Origin: Aquisalimonas lutea
GTDB taxonomy: Bacteria > Pseudomonadota > Gammaproteobacteria > Nitrococcales > Aquisalimonadaceae
Direction of reading: 5' to 3'
DNA: 64,000 bases
Assembly (NCBI RefSeq): GCF_030409225.1
Contig: NZ_JAUFPK010000004.1
Location: 64,943-128,942 of the forward strand
Made by a program: the position numbers and the translations under genes. Shown in pieces: positions 58,699-64,000 of this stretch (positions within the stretch are counted from its first letter, which is position 1; every line of letters begins with the position of its first letter). The notes under the pieces are model-generated. The model did not search any database. It was not told where the DNA came from and was given only the letters and a program-made list of their open reading frames with translations.

Positions 58699-60717
58699 AT
58701 GTCTACGATCAGCTCGCTCGGCGTCGGTTCGGGGCTCGATATCAAGTCCATCGTGCAGCAGCTCGTCCAGGCGGAACGGGCGCCCGCGCAGACACGGATC
58801 GACAACCAGCAGCAGCGCCTGGAGGCGGAGGTCTCCGCCTACGGCAAGGTCAAGAGCGCGCTGTCCGAGTTCCAGAGCACGGTCTCCGAGCTGCGCCAGG
58901 CCGACTCGTTCATCAGCAACAAGGCCACCTCCAGCAGCGACGCCATTTCCGTCTCCGCGGACAGCAGCGCGGAAGAGGGCACGTACGCGGTGGGCGTGAG
59001 CCAGCTCGCGGCCGCCCAGAGCGCGGCGACCGGTGCCTTCGCGGATCGCGACAATGTCGTGGGAACCGGCACGCTGACGTTCCGCTTCGGCGACGTCACC
59101 ACGGATGCCGACGGCAACGTCACGGATTTCACGCAGAACGCCGATCGCGGTACGCGCTCGGTGGAGATCGACACTTCCAGCAATACCCTCTCCGGCATCC
59201 GGGACGCGGTGAACGATGCCGACATCGGCATCCGCGCCTCCATTGTCGATGACGGCAGCGGCGACCGCCTGGTGTTCTCGTCCGCCGAGACCGGCAAGGA
59301 CAACGGCTTTCTTGTCGATGTGGACGCCGATGATTCCACCAGCGATCTGAGCCGGCTCGCCTTCAACGAGACCAATGCCGAGCTGGAGCAAACGCGCGAA
59401 GGCCTGGACGCGCAGCTGAGCGTGGACGGCCTGGCCATCACGCGCTCCAGCAACAGCATCGACGACCTCTTCCAGGGCGTGACCCTGGATCTCCAGGAGA
59501 CGACCACCAGCGACGCGGAGATCTCGATCAGCCGCGACAGCGACCAGGCACGGTCCCAGGTCGAGGGTTTCGTGGAGGCGTTCAACACGCTGCAGGGCCA
59601 GATCGCGAAGCTCACCGGGTACAACGCCGAGACCGAGCAGGCAGGGCCGCTGAACGGCGACTCGGCCGTTCGCGGCATCATCGATTCCCTGCGCAACGAG
59701 CTGACCTCCCGGGTGGAGGTGCTGGAAGGGCGGCCGGTTCGGGCCATGGCGGATATCGGTGTGCTCACGAAGAGGGACGGCTCCCTGGAGCTGGATTCCG
59801 ATCGCCTGGACAGCGCCCTGGAGCAGGACCCCGAGGCGGTCACGGCCCTGTTCTCGGCCAAGGGCATTGTCGAAGGGGATGGCTTCTCGTTCGAGAGCAG
59901 TCGCAGCACCACCGAGCCCGGCGAGTACGCCATCCAGGTGGATAGCCTGGCGACACGCGGGGTGTACCAGGGCGACGGCGTTCTGCCGGGGGACTTCTCC
60001 GCCAATCCCGTGGAAGTCCAGGACGGCGACAATACGTTCGAGATCAGCGTCGACGGGACGCGGTCGGAGACCATCAGCATCCGCCCCGGCACCTACGACA
60101 ACGGTGACGAGCTGGCCCGGGAAATCCAGTCGGTGATCAACGGCGACGACAACCTCGTGGACAACGACCGTGAGGTGTTCGTCGACTACAACGCCGGCGC
60201 AAACCGCTTCGATATCCGTTCCCAGCGCTACGGCTCGGAATCCACCGTGAACATCGTCGCGGCGGATGCAGGCGTGGCCAACGACCTGGGGCTGTCCGTC
60301 GCCGACGGCACCGCGGGGACCGATGTCCAGGGGTCCATCGACGGAGCGGCAGCAGAGGGCTTCGGGCAGTACCTGACGGCGCAGAGCGGCCCCGCGGAAG
60401 GCCTGAAGGTCCAGGTCGACGGCGGGCAGACGGGCGAGCTCGGCTCGGTGCTTTTCTCCCGGGGCATCATGTCGGCCCTGGACAGCCGGCTCGACGACCT
60501 GATCGGTGCCGACGGCAGCCTGGACAGCCGCACGAGCAGCCTCAACAACCGGCTCGACGGCCTGGAAGAAGACCGCGCAGATCTCGACGACCGGATGGCC
60601 CGGGTCGAGGAGCGCTATACCAGGCAGTTCTCATCCATGGACTCTCTGGTCGCCGAGTTGCAGCGGACCGGGAACTTCCTCCAGCAGCAGCTGGGCAGTG
60701 GCGGCATGATGCCGTAG
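58699..60717 (+). CDS. fliD: Flagellar filament capping protein FliD
   Basis: 672 aa, longer than the 450-500 usual in enterics but common in marine and halophilic relatives. FliD N-terminus: STISSLGVGSGLDIKSIVQQLVQ after ATG 58699 (ribosome site GGAGG). The long acidic middle has repeated Asp/Ser-rich strands; the C-terminal cap segment is ERYTRQFSSMDSLVAELQ (FliD_C). It assembles the filament cap that adds flagellins. Confidence 0.95.
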   Translation: MSTISSLGVGSGLDIKSIVQQLVQAERAPAQTRIDNQQQRLEAEVSAYGKVKSALSEFQSTVSELRQADSFISNKATSSSDAISVSADSSAEEGTYAVGVSQLAAAQSAATGAFADRDNVVGTGTLTFRFGDVTTDADGNVTDFTQNADRGTRSVEIDTSSNTLSGIRDAVNDADIGIRASIVDDGSGDRLVFSSAETGKDNGFLVDVDADDSTSDLSRLAFNETNAELEQTREGLDAQLSVDGLAITRSSNSIDDLFQGVTLDLQETTTSDAEISISRDSDQARSQVEGFVEAFNTLQGQIAKLTGYNAETEQAGPLNGDSAVRGIIDSLRNELTSRVEVLEGRPVRAMADIGVLTKRDGSLELDSDRLDSALEQDPEAVTALFSAKGIVEGDGFSFESSRSTTEPGEYAIQVDSLATRGVYQGDGVLPGDFSANPVEVQDGDNTFEISVDGTRSETISIRPGTYDNGDELAREIQSVINGDDNLVDNDREVFVDYNAGANRFDIRSQRYGSESTVNIVAADAGVANDLGLSVADGTAGTDVQGSIDGAAAEGFGQYLTAQSGPAEGLKVQVDGGQTGELGSVLFSRGIMSALDSRLDDLIGADGSLDSRTSSLNNRLDGLEEDRADLDDRMARVEERYTRQFSSMDSLVAELQRTGNFLQQQLGSGGMMP

Positions 60718-60781
60718 CCGCCGGATCCATGATCGACAAGCCCGCCGTTGAGCGGAGAGCACGGGGCAAGGAGCGAGCAGC

Positions 60782-61225
60782 ATGACCTACGACAACATCA
60801 AGGCGTACCAGCAGGTGAACACGCACTCGGCGGAGTTCGCCGATCCGCACCGGCTCATCCAGATGCTCATGGAGGGCTTCGTGACCCGCACGGCGGAGGC
60901 GAAGGGCGCCATGCAGCGCGGCGAGACCGAGGCCAAGGGGGTCGCCGTGAACAAGGCCTGCCGGATTCTCGAAGGCCTGCTGGACTCCCTGGATTTCGAC
61001 AAGGGCCCGGAGGTTGCCGGCAATCTCTCCTCCATGTATTTCTACATGCTGCGGCGTGTACAGGAGGCGCACCGGACGAATGATCCGGCAGGGCTGGATG
61101 AGGCCATGGAGCTCATGCAGGAGCTGAAGTCCGGCTGGGACGACATCCGCGCAGAGGCCGTCCGCATGGGCAATGAGCCTTCCGACGGCTCCGGCGAGCC
61201 GCAGCGGGTCAGCGTCACCGGCTGA
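60782..61225 (+). CDS. fliS: Flagellar export chaperone FliS
   Basis: 147 aa, small and helical, with the FliS-type segment ADPHRLIQMLMEGFVTRTAEAK, split at 22-45, and EVAGNLSSMYFYMLRRVQEAH. FliS binds the flagellin C-terminus and keeps it export-ready. Located directly after fliD, as in most species. Confidence 0.93.
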   Translation: MTYDNIKAYQQVNTHSAEFADPHRLIQMLMEGFVTRTAEAKGAMQRGETEAKGVAVNKACRILEGLLDSLDFDKGPEVAGNLSSMYFYMLRRVQEAHRTNDPAGLDEAMELMQELKSGWDDIRAEAVRMGNEPSDGSGEPQRVSVTG

Positions 61226-61270
61226 GCGCCGATCCACCCCGCGCAGGACGCGCAGCACCGGGGCCAGACC

Positions 61271-61591
61271 ATGACGGCAGACGAGAAGAAGCAGGCAGCG
61301 CGGCGCCTCCTCGGGCTCACCGAGGAGATGCTGCGTGCCGCCCGCCAGGGTGACTGGCCCGCCGTGGCCGCCAAGGAAGGGCAGCGCCGCGAGCTGAGCG
61401 AGGCCCTGTTCGCCGACCCCATCCCCACCGAGGCCGTAGAGACCGTGCAGTACTGCATCCGCGAGCTGCTGGAAATCGATCCCGAGCTCCAGCGCCTGGC
61501 CGTCGCCGCCCGGGACGAGGCCGGCGACGCCGTGCGCAAGACCCAGACCGGCAAGGCCGCCCTGTCCGAGTACCGGCGGTATTCGCGATAG
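61271..61591 (+). CDS. fliT: FliT-like flagellar chaperone
   Basis: 106 aa of helices (LLGLTEEMLRAARQGDWPAVAAKEGQRRELSE split near 15-45) with ELLEIDPELQRLAVAARDE. The layout and placement directly after fliS match FliT, which binds FliD. Sequence identity to known FliT is probably modest, so the assignment rests partly on order. Confidence 0.8.
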   Translation: MTADEKKQAARRLLGLTEEMLRAARQGDWPAVAAKEGQRRELSEALFADPIPTEAVETVQYCIRELLEIDPELQRLAVAARDEAGDAVRKTQTGKAALSEYRRYSR

Positions 61592-61624
61592 GTCGCATCT
61601 GCGGCCGTCTCCTGCCATATCAGC

Positions 61625-61801
61625 TGTAGGAGCGACGTCAGTCGCGACTTTCCAGTGAATCGGCCCTCCGGGATGATCGGGGCTGAAGCCCCTCCTACAG
61701 CCTATTGCAAAGGCTCTCCAGCGAACCCTGTGGGAGGGGCTTCAGCCCCGGCAGCCGTCCGGTTGATGCGCTCTGCAACGGTCGCGACTCACGTCGCTCC
61801 T
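61625..61801. repeat. REP-like palindrome cluster 4 (intergenic)
   Basis: GTAGGAGCGACGTCAGTCGCG, GGGGCTGAAGCCCCTCCTAC, GTGGGAGGGGCTTCAGCCCC and CGACTCACGTCGCTCC units between fliT and fleQ. Confidence 0.8.
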
Positions 61802-61944
61802 TCGGCCGGATTATTCCGTTCTTCCTTCCGTGCGCTGACGAGCGGGTGCATGGATCCTGACTCCGTCTGAGTCCTACCATAAAGGGCGTTGCCGCCCGAC
61901 CTGCATGGTCCCGTGACGCACTTCCCATTCCGGGCGACGGTTCG

Positions 61945-61974
61945 TTGACACTGTTGTTGGCCGGCGACTACCGT
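61945..61974 (+). promoter_or_regulatory. Candidate sigma-70 promoter of fleQ
   Basis: TTGACA at 61945-61950 and TACCGT at 61969-61974 with an 18-bp spacer. The -35 is consensus and the -10 is weak. If used, it excludes a TTG start at 61982 and supports the GTG at 62048. Confidence 0.4.
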
Positions 61975-62047
61975 CGGGTTATTGACGTCACGCGGCAACA
62001 ACCAGAGCCAGAAGCGGACGACGAATCAAGAAGAACATCCATCGGGG

Positions 62048-63550
62048 GTGCGTGTGGTCAGTGTGGTGATCTACGACGAAGACCGCGAACGGGCTTCGGC
62101 GGTCGAGGCGGTGCTGCGTTTCCAGGACCACGAGACCTGTCGCTGTGCGGGACCGGATGAGCTGGAACGCGCGTTCGGGCGGGGGGAGCCGGCGCTTGCC
62201 CTGCTTGCCGGCGACCCGCAGGAGGCCGGCTGGCGTGCGGCGCTGGAGCGCATCAACCGGCTCGCCGAGAACCTGCCGGTGTTCCTGTTGACGCCCCAGG
62301 GAGCAGGGCGGGTCGCTGCCGAGAGCCTCACCGCGAACGTGCTGGGCACGCTGGATCTGCCCCTGCGGCAGGCGCAGTTCGCCGCAGCCCTGAAGCAGGC
62401 CCTGAGCCACAATGCCCAGCGACGCGAGCGCATGGCGCGCAGGACGGGCACGCCGCGCCTGGTGGGGCAGAGCCGGCCCATGAAGCGCGTGCAGAAGCTC
62501 ATCGAGCAGGTCGCGGGTACGGACGCCAGCGTTCTCATCACCGGGGAATCCGGTACCGGCAAGGAAGTCGTCGCCCAGAACATCCATGCCCTCTCGGAGC
62601 GGCGCAACGGACCGTTCGTGCCCATCAATTGCGGCGCCATCCCGGCCGAGCTGCTGGAGAGCGAGCTGTTCGGGCACGAGAAGGGCGCCTTCACCGGCGC
62701 CATCACGGCGCGCCAGGGCCGCTTCGAGATGGCCCAGGGCGGCACCATCTTCCTGGACGAGATCGGGGACATGAGTCCCAACATGCAGGTAAAGCTCTTG
62801 CGGGTGCTGCAGGAGCGCACCTTCGAGCGGGTCGGCAGCAACAAGTCCATCGAGGCGGATGTGCGGGTGCTCGCCGCCACCCACCGGGACCTGGAGGCAC
62901 GGATTCGCGATGGCGACTTCCGCGAGGACCTGTTCTACCGCCTCAATGTCTTCCCCATCGAGATGCCGCCGCTGCGCGATCGTCCGGGGGATATCCCGGT
63001 GCTGGTGGAGGAGCTCACCCAGCGGGTGGAGGACGAGGGGCGCGGCGCGGTCAGCCTGTCGCCGGCCACGCTTTCGGCGCTGACCCGCTACGAGTGGCCC
63101 GGGAACGTCCGCGAGCTGGCCAATCTCGTCGAGCGCCTGGCCATCATCTGCCCCTACGGTGAGGTGGTGGTGGAGGAGCTGCCCGAGAAGATCCTCCGGG
63201 AAGTGGGAGCCGAGGATGAACAGGCGGACCTGCCGGGCGGCATCGAGGCCGATGCCGCCGACCAGCCGGCCCCGGACAACGGCGTCCACGGCGCCGGAAT
63301 CCGTGCGGCGGGGCCGCCCGGGCTCAACGGCCACGCCGTCGCCGGCCGGGACGGGCGCATGGTGGAGTGGTCCTCCGGCGGCATCGATCTGCGCGAATAC
63401 CTCGGCGACCTCGAGCAGCGGCTGATCCGCGAGGCGCTGCAGGAGTCCGACGGCGTGGTGGCCCAGGCCGCCAAGCTCCTCCACCTGCGCCGCACGACCC
63501 TGGTGGAGAAGCTGCGCAAGTACGATATCCAGCGGCCGGAAGAGGCCTGA
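62048..63550 (+). CDS. fleQ: Sigma-54-dependent flagellar master regulator FleQ
   Basis: 500 aa from the GTG at 62048; other possible starts are 61982 (TTG) and 62054 (GTG). The receiver-like domain (FleQ N, no phosphorylation triad) is followed by an AAA+ core with Walker A GESGTGKE, the sigma-54 contact GAFTGA (in GHEKGAFTGAITARQG) and Walker B IFLDEIGDM, then a C-terminal Fis-like helix (AQAAKLLHLRRTTLVEKLRK). About 490 aa is usual. It turns on flagellar genes with sigma-54. Confidence 0.95.
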   Translation: MRVVSVVIYDEDRERASAVEAVLRFQDHETCRCAGPDELERAFGRGEPALALLAGDPQEAGWRAALERINRLAENLPVFLLTPQGAGRVAAESLTANVLGTLDLPLRQAQFAAALKQALSHNAQRRERMARRTGTPRLVGQSRPMKRVQKLIEQVAGTDASVLITGESGTGKEVVAQNIHALSERRNGPFVPINCGAIPAELLESELFGHEKGAFTGAITARQGRFEMAQGGTIFLDEIGDMSPNMQVKLLRVLQERTFERVGSNKSIEADVRVLAATHRDLEARIRDGDFREDLFYRLNVFPIEMPPLRDRPGDIPVLVEELTQRVEDEGRGAVSLSPATLSALTRYEWPGNVRELANLVERLAIICPYGEVVVEELPEKILREVGAEDEQADLPGGIEADAADQPAPDNGVHGAGIRAAGPPGLNGHAVAGRDGRMVEWSSGGIDLREYLGDLEQRLIREALQESDGVVAQAAKLLHLRRTTLVEKLRKYDIQRPEEA

Positions 63551-63579
63551 GGTCGGGTTGAACCCCGATTGAACCCGCC

Positions 63580-63757
63580 TTAGGAGCGACGTGAGTCGCG
63601 ACCTTCCAGAGAACGAGTGCTCTGCAACAGTCGCGGCTGAAGCCACTCCTACACGGCTTCGGTGAAGCTTGCTGCAGAATTCCGTGGGAGGGGCTTCAGC
63701 CCCGACCATGTCCGGAGGGCCGATTCCCTGGAAGGTCGCGGCTGAAGCCGCTCCTAC
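63580..63757. repeat. REP-like palindrome cluster 5 (intergenic)
   Basis: TAGGAGCGACGTGAGTCGCG, a CGCGGCTGAAGCCACTCCTAC unit (first base 63630 region), GTGGGAGGGGCTTCAGCCCC and CGCGGCTGAAGCCGCTCCTAC copies, after fleQ. Confidence 0.8.
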
Positions 63758-63795
63758 AATCCCTTTGGTATCGCGCTGGTGCCTGATTCTCCTGC

Positions 63796-63812
63796 CTGGC
63801 ACGGATGCTGCA
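63796..63812 (+). promoter_or_regulatory. Sigma-54 promoter upstream of the partial FleR-like gene
   Basis: CTGGCACGGATGCTGCA: TGGCACG at -24 and CTGCA at -12 with the correct spacing (GG to GC 10 bp). It differs from consensus YTGGCACGrNNNTTGCW at one position. It lies 70 bp before the start at 63883, directly after fleQ. Confidence 0.7.
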
Positions 63813-63882
63813 ACCGCCCTGCTGCACGGATTCCGGACCGTCGGTGCTCTGACGCCGACGGCTGCAAGCAGGAGGGTGCGCC

Positions 63883-64000
63883 GTGTCGAATACCCGAATA
63901 CTGGTGGTGGCCGCTGATGAAGGCCTGCGGGCGGAGCCCTGCCGTGCCCTGACGGCGGCCGGCTACGAACCCGTGCCGGCGGCCTCGGTGGAGACGGCCT
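63883..64000 (+). CDS. Response regulator, start of a probable FleR-type gene (3' end outside window)
   Basis: Only 39 residues are visible, from a GTG at 63883 behind AGGAGGG. They form the first strand-helix-strand of a receiver domain (RILVVAADEGLRAEPCRAL, then GYEPVPAASVETA). FleR normally follows fleQ (via fleS) in Pseudomonas and needs sigma-54, which fits the promoter just upstream. The acidic pair usually found after the first strand (DD/DE) is reduced to one Asp here, so the phosphorylation site may be atypical. Whether it continues as an NtrC-type protein cannot be seen. Confidence 0.5.
   Translation, partial: MSNTRILVVAADEGLRAEPCRALTAAGYEPVPAASVETA

Noticed and set aside
61982-62047. 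TTG start for FleQ giving 22 extra residues
   Set aside because: No ribosome site, polar residues absent from FleQ proteins, and it would fall at the start of transcription from the candidate promoter.
1-64000. CRISPR arrays, tRNA and rRNA genes, IS elements, phage genes
   Set aside because: No regularly spaced direct repeats, cloverleaf sequences, rRNA segments, transposase or integrase frames were seen. The repeats present are dispersed REP-like palindromes.

Overview
The window is GC-rich, densely coded chromosomal DNA from a gammaproteobacterium. The flagellar block fliC-flaG-fliD-fliS-fliT-fleQ, the CydDC/Cio-type oxidase, RhlB, AcpH and PA0069-type genes fit Pseudomonas-like or halophilic gammaproteobacteria. 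Many proteins are acidic (flagellin, FliD, solute-binding proteins), which suggests a halophile, perhaps of the Ectothiorhodospiraceae or Halomonas type. The taxon is inferred, not proven. No rRNA, tRNA, CRISPR array, IS element or phage gene was found.

Region A (about 0.3-26.2 kb) is an aromatic-compound catabolic region. It holds an aldehyde dehydrogenase, an MFS exporter, a self-sufficient P450-reductase fusion with a DctP protein, a complete TRAP transporter (DctP-DctQ-DctM), and an operon of flavin hydroxylase, DUF2783-type small protein, maleylacetoacetate isomerase, homogentisate dioxygenase, fumarylacetoacetase and a metallo-beta-lactamase-fold protein. No hydroxyphenylpyruvate dioxygenase is present, so homogentisate is probably made by ring hydroxylation. 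A second module follows: an IclR regulator with a perfect 14-bp-arm palindrome, a fused TAXI-TRAP transporter, a cytoplasmic sulfatase, and a second flavin hydroxylase with its own small DUF2783-type partner. LuxR and MarR regulators close the region. A 20-bp palindromic site recurs before five genes (MFS, DUF6455, dctP2, the first hydroxylase and hmgA) and ties most of region A into one candidate regulon.

Region B (about 26.4-46.3 kb) carries housekeeping and stress genes: hemolysin III-like, YjbQ, a 38-aa ribosomal protein bTHX missed by length cutoffs, an MnmM/MnmL-like tRNA-modification pair, wrbA with its MarR regulator and shared operator, a 933-aa unknown membrane protein, a sirtuin, a radical SAM protein, an M20 peptidase, a SpeE-like protein, and cydA-cydB-cydD-cydC.

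Region C (about 46.5-54.3 kb) holds a TetR regulator behind a 25-bp perfect inverted repeat, a MoxR/VWA pair, two MaoC-type genes (the first with a REP-like palindrome inside its reading frame), an ABC binding protein, a lipoprotein, acpH and rhlB.

Region D (54.7-64 kb) is flagellar. A TPR-sulfotransferase gene and fliC have near-identical sigma-28 promoters, so the sulfotransferase is probably a flagellar-regulon enzyme. After fliC come flaG, fliD, fliS, fliT and fleQ, then a sigma-54 promoter and the start of a FleR-like gene. REP-like palindromes (flanked by GTAGGAGCGACGTCAGTCGCG and GTGGGAGGGGCTTCAGCCCC types) are frequent from 37.6 kb onward and absent before it.
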